Shown here: piece after piece, positions 1 through 7,915 of the stretch
Position numbering within the stretch: position 1 is the stretch's first letter
Layout: each line of letters opens with the position of its first letter
DNA from: [Clostridium] symbiosum
GTDB taxonomy: Bacteria; Bacillota; Clostridia; Lachnospirales; Lachnospiraceae
DNA length: 53,512 bases
Direction: 5' to 3'
NCBI GenBank assembly: GCA_021769625.1
Contig: JAETSN010000027.1
Location: 1 to 53,512, forward strand
Program-made: the position numbers and the translations under genes
Notes under the pieces: generated by a model
Told to the model about the DNA's origin: nothing
What the model saw: the letters and a program-made list of their open reading frames with translations, nothing else
Databases searched by the model: none

Positions 1-1659
1 GGCATGGACGAGGGCACCAAGAATACCATCGTCACCATCGGATTACTTGCGGCGGCAATCGGCCCCGTGCTTATCGTGATCGGAAAAGTGGTCTCTGCGG
101 TGGGCAGCATCATGACATTCATTCCCACGCTGATCGGCGGCATTTCCAGTATCGGCGGAGGATTGAGTGCCTTATGGGGAATCCTTGCAGCGAACCCGGT
201 CACCTTAGTGATTGCCGCCATAGCTGCGCTGATTGCCATCTTCGTGGCGCTATGGAATAACTGCGAGGGCTTCCGGGAGTTCTGGATCAATCTCTGGAAT
301 GTGATAAAAGACGCGGCTGTTGCGGTATGGAATGGATTGAAGGATTTCTTTTCCAATATCTGGAACGCCATCACCGGGGCGGCGCAGTCCATCTGGAACG
401 GACTGAAAGATTTCTTTAGCGGTCTGTGGGAAGGGATAAAAAATATATTCCAGACGGTACTTGATGTGATAAAGACGCTCATCGTGGCACGGTTCGAGTT
501 CTACAAGACCATCATCACAACCGTGCTGAATGTGATACAGACGGTGGTCTCCACGGTATGGAATGCGATCAAATCCGTGATCGAGACCGTGACAAATGCC
601 ATCGGCTCCTTCCTGTCCTCTGCGTGGGAGGCAATAAAGGATACTGTTACCACGGTCATGGAGGCAATCAAAAATGTCATTACCACGGTATGGGAAGCGA
701 TAAAGTCAGCAGTGACGGCTGTGCTTTCCGCCATCAAGGATGTGGTGGTCTCCGCGTGGGAGGCGATAAAGAATGCCATTTCCACAGCAATGGAGGCAAT
801 CAAATCTGCGGTCATTGCCGCATGGGAAGCGATAAAGAGCGCGGTGTCCTCTGCGATTGAAGCAATTAAAAATGTGGCTGTGGCCGCATGGGAGGCCATC
901 AAGTCGGCGGTCATTTCCATTATGGAGGCGCTCAAGAGCGCCATTACCGCAGCATGGGAAGCCATCAAATCAGCCGTCAGTTCCGTGGTCAATGCGATCA
1001 AAGAGGTCATTACTTCCGTCTGGAATGCCATCAAATCTACGGTTACCAGTATCGTGGGAGGCTTGAAAGATGCAGTGGTGAATATCTTTAACAGCCTGCT
1101 CTCCGGCATCAAGAATGCCATGAGTGGGATCACGAATGCCGTTAAGAGCGGATTTGATGGTGCGATCAACTTTATCAAGAGCCTGTCCTCACAGGCATTG
1201 CAGTGGGGCAAAGATATCATTGGTGGCCTGATAGACGGCATCAAGGCGAAGATCAGCCATCTGGTGGACAGCGTGAAGGATGTGGCGGGAACGATTGCGT
1301 CCTTCCTGCATTTCTCCGAGCCGGACGAGGGGCCGCTTTCCAACTTCCACACCTTTATGCCGGATATGATTGATTTACTCGGAAAAGGTATTAAAGGCAA
1401 CCTCGGCAAGCTGACCGGCCCCATGAAGGAACTGGCGGGAATGCTCATCCCTGCCACGGATTTCATGACGGCGGGGGCGCAGGCGGCGGGAGGCTCCGGC
1501 AGCGGTTCCTCACTGGCGGCAAGGCTGGATGCCATGTATGAAGTGGTAACAAAGTATCTGCCGAGGCTGGCAAACAGCCAGGTGGTATTGGATTCCGGCG
1601 CACTGGTCGGGGAATTATCTGACGGGCTGAACCGGGAGCTGGGAAAGGCGTATTCATGA
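1..1659 (+). CDS. Phage tail tape measure protein, C-terminal part (5' end outside window)
   Basis: The reading frame is open from the first base, so the visible 552 codons are the C-terminal part of a longer protein. Tape measure proteins set siphophage tail length and lie inside the tail tube. The visible part begins with hydrophobic, glycine-rich segments (about residues 8-80), as is common in these proteins. Next comes a long run of 11-residue repeats built on WEAIK/MEAIK (about residues 165-365), then a Ser/Gly-rich C-terminus. The stop overlaps the start of the distal tail gene by 4 bases, in the normal order tape measure, Dit, Tal. The family call rests on this order and the helical repeats; no catalytic domain is visible. 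Confidence 0.88.
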   Translation, partial: GMDEGTKNTIVTIGLLAAAIGPVLIVIGKVVSAVGSIMTFIPTLIGGISSIGGGLSALWGILAANPVTLVIAAIAALIAIFVALWNNCEGFREFWINLWNVIKDAAVAVWNGLKDFFSNIWNAITGAAQSIWNGLKDFFSGLWEGIKNIFQTVLDVIKTLIVARFEFYKTIITTVLNVIQTVVSTVWNAIKSVIETVTNAIGSFLSSAWEAIKDTVTTVMEAIKNVITTVWEAIKSAVTAVLSAIKDVVVSAWEAIKNAISTAMEAIKSAVIAAWEAIKSAVSSAIEAIKNVAVAAWEAIKSAVISIMEALKSAITAAWEAIKSAVSSVVNAIKEVITSVWNAIKSTVTSIVGGLKDAVVNIFNSLLSGIKNAMSGITNAVKSGFDGAINFIKSLSSQALQWGKDIIGGLIDGIKAKISHLVDSVKDVAGTIASFLHFSEPDEGPLSNFHTFMPDMIDLLGKGIKGNLGKLTGPMKELAGMLIPATDFMTAGAQAAGGSGSGSSLAARLDAMYEVVTKYLPRLANSQVVLDSGALVGELSDGLNRELGKAYS

Positions 1660-2492
1660 TAAGGAAATTCAAACTCATTAACGGGGAAGGGGTGTCATGG
1701 GATTTGAACGCCCGTACATCCTTTTTCCATTCTATTGGCGGCTTCGGCTATAAGGACGGGACGCAGTATGAACAGATCGGCACGGACTTTATCCCCCTGG
1801 AGGAACTTTTCTCTCAGGGCGTGATGACCGGGCGCATCTTCTTTGGCGGCAGAAATGCTTATGTGAATTACAGGGCGTTCTCCCGGTTCGTCCGGGCGGT
1901 GCCGCTTACCCTTGTGTATGAGATGGAGCAGGCTTTCCGTGTCCCGGTGCGGATGACAGAGATTGCAAAAAGCGAATTAATAACGGGTGGCGCAGGCTTA
2001 GACTGCGAGGTGGCTTTTACGGCAACGGGGCTGTTTTATAAGAATGTTTCCGGCTACAGTGGGACGCTCTCCATCGGCGGGAAAATCTACCCTTACGAAT
2101 ACACCTATGCCTATGCGGATGTGACGCAGAACACCCTCATGATCGACAGCGACAGCCACGGGGACAGCCCATGCAAAGTGACGGTGTACGGCCCCTGCAC
2201 GAACCCGGTATGGAAGCACTATGTGAATAATGTTTTGTATGAAACGGGAAAGTATGAGGGCAGCATCCCGGACGGGCATAAGCTGGTCATAGACACCACG
2301 CAGATTCCCTACAGCATTACGGAGCGGGGCGTCAGTGATGAAGTGGTGGCGGACAGGTACCAGATGTGCGATTTTACCACGGAGCGTTTCTTCCACCTGC
2401 AGTACGGCAGCAACCGCATTTCTGTGGTGCATGAGGGGCTGAATATTTTAAACGTGATGGTGGAAGGGAGGATCAGCTATGAGACCGTATAA
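1656..2492 (+). CDS. Phage distal tail protein (Dit-like, siphovirus tail component family)
   Basis: A 278-residue protein directly after the tape measure (ATGA overlap). Dit proteins form the hexameric ring joining the tail tube to the baseplate or tip. The N-terminus (FKLINGEGVSWDLN, then a region around FSQGVMTGRIFFGGRNAYVNY) resembles the Sipho_tail family that carries Dit. A second beta-rich half (about residues 110-278) would be the C-terminal jelly-roll-like domain. The stop overlaps the next start by 14 bases, so the tail genes are translationally coupled. The family was recognised by pattern and position; the exact subfamily is uncertain. Confidence 0.8.
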   Translation: MIRKFKLINGEGVSWDLNARTSFFHSIGGFGYKDGTQYEQIGTDFIPLEELFSQGVMTGRIFFGGRNAYVNYRAFSRFVRAVPLTLVYEMEQAFRVPVRMTEIAKSELITGGAGLDCEVAFTATGLFYKNVSGYSGTLSIGGKIYPYEYTYAYADVTQNTLMIDSDSHGDSPCKVTVYGPCTNPVWKHYVNNVLYETGKYEGSIPDGHKLVIDTTQIPYSITERGVSDEVVADRYQMCDFTTERFFHLQYGSNRISVVHEGLNILNVMVEGRISYETV

Positions 2493-3558
2493 CGTGGAAA
2501 TCTTCACGCAGGACTTTGAGATGGTGGGAAATACCAATGTAAATGAAATCACCTACAAGGAAGATTACCTTTCCTCGGACGGCAATACCGTGACAGTGCT
2601 TGCCCTTCCCGGCGTGAAGAAGCAGGACTATATCCGCATCAGCCGCGGGGACGAAGAGTATGCCGGGATTGTGACGGAGATAGGATATGGCACGGATAAA
2701 TCCAAAAAGCTACAGACCATTTCTTATAAACCGCTTATGGAGCTGCTCAATACGGATGTGCTGTTTGATGTGAACCTGCAGGGGCAGGGGAGCATGGAGC
2801 AGTTCATCTGTGACAGGATAAAAGAAATGTTTATTACCAATGAGGATGGGATGCAGAATATCAAAGGGCTTTCCGTTACGGCGGCCACTGCCACAAAGGA
2901 CTGGAGCCTGCATATCACGCCCTCTGATAAGGGCGGGCATTACAATATCGTGAACCTCATTGATTCGGTGATCATCCCGGCAATGGAGAAGTACAGCATC
3001 CTTGTGAAGACAAAGCTGGATATCCAGAACCGGGAAGTACAGATCACGGTGGGGAAGGCGGCATCCGGGGTGATTACGATTGAAAGCGACCTGCCGAATA
3101 TCATCAAAAAGAGCGTCACTATCAAACAGGTCAGCGCCGATGTGAATAAACTCATTATTTATGATGCGGAGGATTATTCCAATACCCGGATTTATTACCT
3201 TCATTCCGATCTGGGATATGACACCAAAGACCGTGACCGCATCACGCCTGTGGTGTGTGAGATGCAGGCGGTTTCCCATGAGGAGGGGAGCAGCTTTGAG
3301 AGCGCGGCGATCAGCGCCGCCCATAACAAGTTCGCCAACCTTTCCTATTCCAACCTCATAGAACTTACCATGATGAACGGTGACGCGCTGGTGAAGCCGG
3401 AGGAACTGGAATTCGGGCAGGTGGCGGACATCATTTCGGACGGGCAGAGTTACCGCAGCATCCTGACGGGCAGAGAGCGGGGGAAGAACACAAAGCTGGT
3501 GTTCGGTACAGTGCGGCTGGACCTAACAAAGATTTTAAGGAGGCAGGAGAATGGCTGA
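2479..3558 (+). CDS. Phage tail protein, Gp37-like / tail-associated baseplate hub protein
   Basis: A 359-residue protein in the tail-associated (Tal) slot between Dit and the large adhesin. The N-terminal 100 residues (MRPYNVEIFTQDFEMVGNT, then a beta-rich stretch including DYIRISRGDEEYAGIV) match the look of siphophage ReqiPepy6 Gp37-like proteins, which form the tail-tip hub. No extra C-terminal peptidase is visible, so this is the short hub form and not a long lysin-bearing Tal. It overlaps both neighbours (14 bases upstream, 8 downstream). The assignment combines recognised sequence character with position. Confidence 0.72.
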   Translation: MRPYNVEIFTQDFEMVGNTNVNEITYKEDYLSSDGNTVTVLALPGVKKQDYIRISRGDEEYAGIVTEIGYGTDKSKKLQTISYKPLMELLNTDVLFDVNLQGQGSMEQFICDRIKEMFITNEDGMQNIKGLSVTAATATKDWSLHITPSDKGGHYNIVNLIDSVIIPAMEKYSILVKTKLDIQNREVQITVGKAASGVITIESDLPNIIKKSVTIKQVSADVNKLIIYDAEDYSNTRIYYLHSDLGYDTKDRDRITPVVCEMQAVSHEEGSSFESAAISAAHNKFANLSYSNLIELTMMNGDALVKPEELEFGQVADIISDGQSYRSILTGRERGKNTKLVFGTVRLDLTKILRRQENG

Positions 3559-5680
3559 CAACATCACACTGAAAACCTATAAAGGCGGCAATGTCACGCC
3601 GCAGGATGACGCCATTATTTATGAAACCGCAATCCCCGGCAGTGGCATCTTCAAAGGCTGCGAGGTCACTTATGCGAGGGGCAATGTCCTTCACATCTCG
3701 CAGGGCTTTGGCATGATTCGTGGCCGGTTCTTTGAAGTGTATGAAACGGAGATTGACGTGCGCCTTGCGGATGTAGGGGAGACGCTGCAGGGGCGGGTGT
3801 ATATCCACCTTGACCTGTCAAATGCGGATGAGCCTATCAAGATACTGGCGCAGGCGGCAGCGGAACTTCCGCCGCTGGATGCGGATGTGAACATCAATTA
3901 CAACAATTCCTCCTATGACTTGGAACTTGCCATCTTCACGGTATCTTCGGCTGGTTTGGACGGACTGACGAAAGTATTCCCCACGCTGAAAGCCGGGAGC
4001 GGAGGTGGCGGGGGAGGCGGTGAGACGCTCACCCGTGCCACTTCCTATTCTGTGGGGGATGCGGTGACCGCAGTGGGCGCTCCGGGGTGGGCAACGCTTG
4101 TCTGCACACAGGCAGGCACCACAGCCGCCTACGAGCCTTCCGGGTATTCGAGGATCACGAAACCCGGGGATAAGGTCTTAGACGGAACGGCGGTATTTAC
4201 GGCAAGGAACATCATCGGGGAACTGGACGGTGTCATTTCCGATGTTTCCAGTATGGGGGAATCCATGACGGAACTGGATTCCAAAGTAACGGAGATGATG
4301 AGCAGCACCGGCCTTGTGATGAAACTGGTGAGCCTCGATGAATACCGGGCATTGGAAAGCTACAGTGCAAGCACCATTTATCTCTGCTATGAAGATGAAA
4401 CCACAAAGCGCGTGACGCGTATTTTCGTGGGAGAGGACAGGGTGTATGCGGCTGGCGTCAAAGTGACCTACCAGATCGACACTGGCTATTCATTAGAAAG
4501 AATTGTGCCGGACAGGGAGGATGCCATTGCCGCAGCGCCGTCTGCCACGCTGGAGGGGTATTCCTTTGTGGGATGGCGGCAGGATGATTCTGCGGAAAAG
4601 AAAGTGCTTTCGGAGTTTATCATCAGTTCGGAGGAACCTGTCACGCTTTATGCGGTGTTCAAAAAGCAGATGACCATCGGGCTGATGCCAAACGGAGGCA
4701 CCCTTACGGAATCCGGTGCAAAGGAGAGCTTCACTGCATCCTGCTATTACAACAACGGGAATGCACAGAGCGAGCCGACCACGGTTCCGGCAAGCCCCTA
4801 TACGAGAAAGAATATGTCCTTCTGCGGATGGAGTGCAGACTCCCTTTCCACGCCATCTTACAAGCCGGGAGAAATGGGAGTATTTCCGGCAGAGGCAGTC
4901 CTTTATGCCATGTGGGTGGTTACAGAGTACGACTTTCCCTATACAGGAGATTATGTGCAGTTCACCATCCCGCAGGACGGCATCTATGAGTTTGAAGTAT
5001 GGGGCGGTTCCGGGGCTGCAGCAAAGGTAGATGACCTTGTGGCAGAGGGCGGCCTGGGAGGGCATTCCAAAGGCTATAAGAAGATGAAAAAGGGGGAGGT
5101 GCTGTACGTCTACAATGGTGGCGGCGCAAATGGGACGTATCCGGGGACAAACGGCGGTGCTTATGGTTACAACTATACGAACGGCAAGCAGTATGGCGGC
5201 GGAGGCGGTGGTTCCACCCATGTGGCTACAAAATCCGGCACATTGGGATACACCAACAGTAGCAACGGATTAAACTATAATAACAGGAACTGTATCCTGA
5301 TTGTGGCGGGCGGAGGCGGTGGCGGTGCAATCGATAACGGCACTGTCCACAAAGGCGGTGACGGCGGCGGGGAACGTGGCGGTGACGGCTCCGGCGGCGC
5401 ATTGGGCGGGCGGCAGATTTCCACATCCAGTTATCCTTCCGATAATTTCGGGAGAGCGCCGTCCACAAGTTCATCGAGCGGCACCTGTTATGCAGGGGGC
5501 GGCGGTGGCTGGTTCGGCGGCAACTATGGCACAAAAGGTGAATCCGGCGCGGGAGGCTCCGGCTATGTGGACGGCGTTGCGCCATTCACCCATAATGGGA
5601 AATATTATCCAGCAGAGACTGAGGCAGGGGTAAATGAAGGACACGGGAAAGTATTCATCCGATACGTGGAATGCGCGTAA
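3551..5680 (+). CDS. Phage tail tip/fibre adhesin with InlB-type repeats and a glycine-rich C-terminal domain
   Basis: A 709-residue protein, probably the receptor-binding or tip protein. From the N-terminus: a structural domain (1-145); a glycine linker (about 148-156); a small domain with the YxxGDxV...C pattern of carbohydrate-binding modules (about 160-215); a short linker; one or two InlB/Listeria-Bacteroides-type repeats (about 310-455, with GYSFVGW, LYAVF, MPNGG, FCGWS and LYAMW cores); and a long glycine-rich domain (about 460-705) resembling the ALK/LTK glycine-rich fold, with VAGGGGGG and YAGGGGGW blocks. InlB-type repeats and carbohydrate-binding modules are surface-binding folds, which fits host recognition. 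A terminator follows the stop. Confidence 0.75.
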   Translation: MADNITLKTYKGGNVTPQDDAIIYETAIPGSGIFKGCEVTYARGNVLHISQGFGMIRGRFFEVYETEIDVRLADVGETLQGRVYIHLDLSNADEPIKILAQAAAELPPLDADVNINYNNSSYDLELAIFTVSSAGLDGLTKVFPTLKAGSGGGGGGGETLTRATSYSVGDAVTAVGAPGWATLVCTQAGTTAAYEPSGYSRITKPGDKVLDGTAVFTARNIIGELDGVISDVSSMGESMTELDSKVTEMMSSTGLVMKLVSLDEYRALESYSASTIYLCYEDETTKRVTRIFVGEDRVYAAGVKVTYQIDTGYSLERIVPDREDAIAAAPSATLEGYSFVGWRQDDSAEKKVLSEFIISSEEPVTLYAVFKKQMTIGLMPNGGTLTESGAKESFTASCYYNNGNAQSEPTTVPASPYTRKNMSFCGWSADSLSTPSYKPGEMGVFPAEAVLYAMWVVTEYDFPYTGDYVQFTIPQDGIYEFEVWGGSGAAAKVDDLVAEGGLGGHSKGYKKMKKGEVLYVYNGGGANGTYPGTNGGAYGYNYTNGKQYGGGGGGSTHVATKSGTLGYTNSSNGLNYNNRNCILIVAGGGGGGAIDNGTVHKGGDGGGERGGDGSGGALGGRQISTSSYPSDNFGRAPSTSSSSGTCYAGGGGGWFGGNYGTKGESGAGGSGYVDGVAPFTHNGKYYPAETEAGVNEGHGKVFIRYVECA

Positions 5681-5689
5681 CAGTTAACG

Positions 5690-5710
5690 GCACCGAAAAG
5701 GTGCTTTTTT
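5690..5710 (+). terminator. Rho-independent terminator after the tail adhesin gene
   Basis: GCACC and GGTGC form a short stem with a GAAAA loop, followed directly by six T. It lies between the adhesin stop and the holin ribosome-binding site, so it could limit expression of the lysis genes unless read through. Confidence 0.7.
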
Positions 5711-5737
5711 AATGTCAAATTTGAAGGAGGAACTGGA

Positions 5738-6142
5738 ATGAAAAATTTTATTGAAGCGGCGCAGTATGCGTTTGCGGCGCTCGGCGGTGCGCTGGGTGCG
5801 GTCATGGGAGGCTTTGACGGCTTCCTTTATGCACTGGTGGTATTCGTGGTGGTGGATTATGCTACCGGCCTGATGGCGGCTGCGGTGGAGAAGAAGCTAT
5901 CCAGCGAGGTGGGCTTTAAGGGCATTTTTAAGAAGGTGGTCATTTTCAGCCTTGTGGCGGTGGGGCATATCGTGGATACCCACATCATCGGGGAGGGGAG
6001 CGTCCTGCGGACGGCGGTCATCTTCTTTTATCTGTCAAATGAAGGTATCTCTATCCTGGAGAATGCCGCAAGGACGGGGCTGCCCATTCCGGGGAAGCTG
6101 AAAGCCGTGCTGGAGCAGTTACGGGAGGAAAAAGGGAAATAA
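5738..6142 (+). CDS. Phage holin (TcdE/phage phi-Cp1 type holin family)
   Basis: A 134-residue membrane protein starting after a good AAGGAGG site. Hydrophobic segments are visible near residues 10-27, 29-52, 66-86 and 88-107, with VVDYATGLMAAAVEKKLSSE in the pattern of the clostridial/Bacillus phage holin family (holin_4_1, which includes TcdE-like holins). Holins make the membrane lesions that release or activate the endolysin. The C-terminus is charged (QLREEKGK), as expected. The adjoining endolysin supports the call. Terminator-like hairpins stand before and after the gene. Confidence 0.88.
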   Translation: MKNFIEAAQYAFAALGGALGAVMGGFDGFLYALVVFVVVDYATGLMAAAVEKKLSSEVGFKGIFKKVVIFSLVAVGHIVDTHIIGEGSVLRTAVIFFYLSNEGISILENAARTGLPIPGKLKAVLEQLREEKGK

Positions 6143-6159
6143 TGAGTTTTTTTGTTTAA

Positions 6160-6189
6160 GGCATCGGTGTAAAGACTGGTGCCTTTTTT
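6160..6189 (+). terminator. Terminator between holin and endolysin
   Basis: GGCATCGG pairs with CTGGTGCC (two G-T wobbles) and six T follow. With the hairpin at 5690-5710 it brackets the holin gene. Confidence 0.65.
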
Positions 6190-6215
6190 CATGTGCAGAA
6201 AGAGAGGGAAACGGA

Positions 6216-7529
6216 ATGAATCTGAAACAGAATTACCTTACAGAGTCCGGGTGCTATAAGGCAGGAAAACACATCACCGTGCAGGGGCTTATGATCTACT
6301 CGGTGGGATGCCCGCAGCCAAAGGTGGATGTGTTTATGAAGAACTGGATCAGGGCGGATGCAAACGCCTGCGTCCACGCCATCATAGAGCCGGGCGGGGA
6401 TGTGTACCAGTTACTCCCGTGGGATTGCCGGGGCTGGCATTGCGGTGGCAACGCGAACAATACCCATATCGGTGTGGAAATGACGGAGCCTGCCACCATT
6501 AAATATATGGGCGGTGCAAGCTGGGTGGAAACCGGGGACGGGGAGAACACGAAAGCCCATGTGCTTTCAACTTATAAATATGCAGTGGAACTGTTTGCAC
6601 ATCTCTGTCAGCAGTTCCGTTTAGACCCTATGGCGGATGGTGTGGTGATTTCCCATTCGGAGGGGTGCAGGCGTGGCATTGCCAGCAACCACGGCGATGT
6701 GGAGCATCTGTGGTCCAAATTTGGTTTGACAATGGAGCAGTTCAGGAAGGATATCAAAGCGGCGATGGAGGTCGGTTCTGATACGGATTCCCTTACTGCT
6801 ATTATGGGGAAAGTAGCAGCAACGGCGGAACAGATGAAATCCTATCTGAAAAAGAAGAACCCATTCGTGGCGCAGTCTGTTTTGGATATGATCCCGCTCT
6901 ATCTTTCGGAAGGGGAGGCAGAGGGTGTGAGGGGCGATATCGCCTTTGCACAGTCCTGTCTGGAAACCGGGAATTTCACTTTCTCAGGCTCGGCGGTCAT
7001 GCTTTCTCAGAACAATTTCTGCGGCCTTGGGGTGACGCAGAGGGGCAAGGCGGGGCTGTCCTTTGGGTCACCGCAGCTCGGCATCCGGGCGCAGGTGCAG
7101 CACCTCAAAGCCTATGCCTCCACGGATAAACTGTGGAATGAAAAGATCAATCCCCGTTTCCGCTATGTCACAAGGGGCTGTGCGCCCTACGTGGAGTGGC
7201 TTGGACAGAAGGAAAACCCGCAGGGGAAAGGCTGGGCGGCGGAGGAGAAGTATGGGGAGAAGATACTCTCCATTCTGAAAGCCATTATGGAGGAAGGGAA
7301 AGTACAGTTCATGGAGAGCCTTACCATTTCCGCGCCCTACATGGTGCGGGTGGCTATCCCCGACCTGAATATCCGAAAAGGTCCCGGAAAGTCATACCCA
7401 AAGACGGGGAAATTCACAGGCGTGGGTGTTTTTACCATCGTGGAGGAATCGGACGGCTGGGGGCTGCTCAAAGCCTATGGGGAAAAGCGGGATGGGTGGA
7501 TTTCTCTGGCATTCACCACAAGGGTATAG
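6216..7529 (+). CDS. Endolysin: N-acetylmuramoyl-L-alanine amidase with glucosaminidase-like and SH3 domains
   Basis: A 437-residue modular peptidoglycan hydrolase. Residues about 10-170 form an amidase_2/PGRP-type domain that cuts the MurNAc-L-Ala bond; visible features are VHAIIEPGGDVYQLLPWDCR, the zinc-ligand-like His in WHCGGNANNTHIGVEM, and ISHSEGCRRGIASNHGDVEHLW. Residues about 205-360 resemble a glucosaminidase/lysozyme-like domain (IAFAQSCLETGNFTFSGSA, NNFCGLGV, LGIRAQVQHLKAYAS). Residues about 375-437 are a bacterial SH3 cell-wall-binding domain (VAIPDLNIRKGPGKSYPK). It is coupled in function with the upstream holin for host lysis. Two catalytic domains plus SH3 is a common clostridial prophage lysin layout. 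Confidence 0.93.
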   Translation: MNLKQNYLTESGCYKAGKHITVQGLMIYSVGCPQPKVDVFMKNWIRADANACVHAIIEPGGDVYQLLPWDCRGWHCGGNANNTHIGVEMTEPATIKYMGGASWVETGDGENTKAHVLSTYKYAVELFAHLCQQFRLDPMADGVVISHSEGCRRGIASNHGDVEHLWSKFGLTMEQFRKDIKAAMEVGSDTDSLTAIMGKVAATAEQMKSYLKKKNPFVAQSVLDMIPLYLSEGEAEGVRGDIAFAQSCLETGNFTFSGSAVMLSQNNFCGLGVTQRGKAGLSFGSPQLGIRAQVQHLKAYASTDKLWNEKINPRFRYVTRGCAPYVEWLGQKENPQGKGWAAEEKYGEKILSILKAIMEEGKVQFMESLTISAPYMVRVAIPDLNIRKGPGKSYPKTGKFTGVGVFTIVEESDGWGLLKAYGEKRDGWISLAFTTRV

Positions 7530-7576
7530 AAGAAATTTTTAAATATAGAAATCCTGATTATAAGGAGGAGACTTAA

Positions 7577-7792
7577 ATGAGTGCATCGGAAAAACAGGAA
7601 CTTCCGTGGTGGCAAAAGTACACACTGACATTAAATGAAGCATCAGAATATTTTGGCATCGGGTACAAAAAACTGAAACAATTTATTTCGGAACATTCAG
7701 ATGAGGACTTCGTTTTGTGGAATGGAAACAGGGCGCAGATCAAAAGAGTACAGTTTGAAAAATTTCTGGATAACAAAATAAATGTGATCTAG
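7577..7792 (+). CDS. xis: Excisionase, Tn916 Xis-like
   Basis: A 71-residue basic protein starting 7 bases after AAGGAGG. The pattern WWQKYTLTLNEASEYFGIG, then the NGNRAQIKRVQFEKFLD core, closely matches the Tn916 excisionase family, a winged-helix DNA-bending factor that favours excision by the integrase. It sits 123 bases upstream of the integrase, as in Tn916. Family membership is clear; that this protein directs prophage excision is inferred from the pairing. Confidence 0.9.
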   Translation: MSASEKQELPWWQKYTLTLNEASEYFGIGYKKLKQFISEHSDEDFVLWNGNRAQIKRVQFEKFLDNKINVI

Positions 7793-7811
7793 TGAAATTT
7801 AGTATGGAAAC

Positions 7812-7894
7812 AGAGCCTCGTTTATGGTATGCTAATAGATACATGGGAGCATACATCCCATGTGCATTATGTTAGTGTGTCATGACGAGGCTCT
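7812..7894 (+). repeat. Nested inverted repeats between xis and int
   Basis: AGAGCCTCGT (7812-7821) is perfectly complementary to ACGAGGCTCT (7885-7894). Inside, ACATGGGA (7841-7848) pairs perfectly with TCCCATGT (7856-7863). A CTCTC run at the end of the outer right arm (7891-7897) could instead pair with GAGAG of the integrase ribosome-binding site at 7906-7910. The element could be a transcript structure controlling int or a protein-binding site; the sequence alone does not decide. Confidence 0.65.
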
Positions 7895-7915
7895 CTCTAT
7901 GAAAGGAGAGTGACT

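Noticed and set aside
501-1535. 344-codon open frame on the minus strand within the tape measure gene
   Set aside because: It is the mirror of the in-frame WEAIK repeats; it has repeated LIASHA-type composition and no ribosome site.
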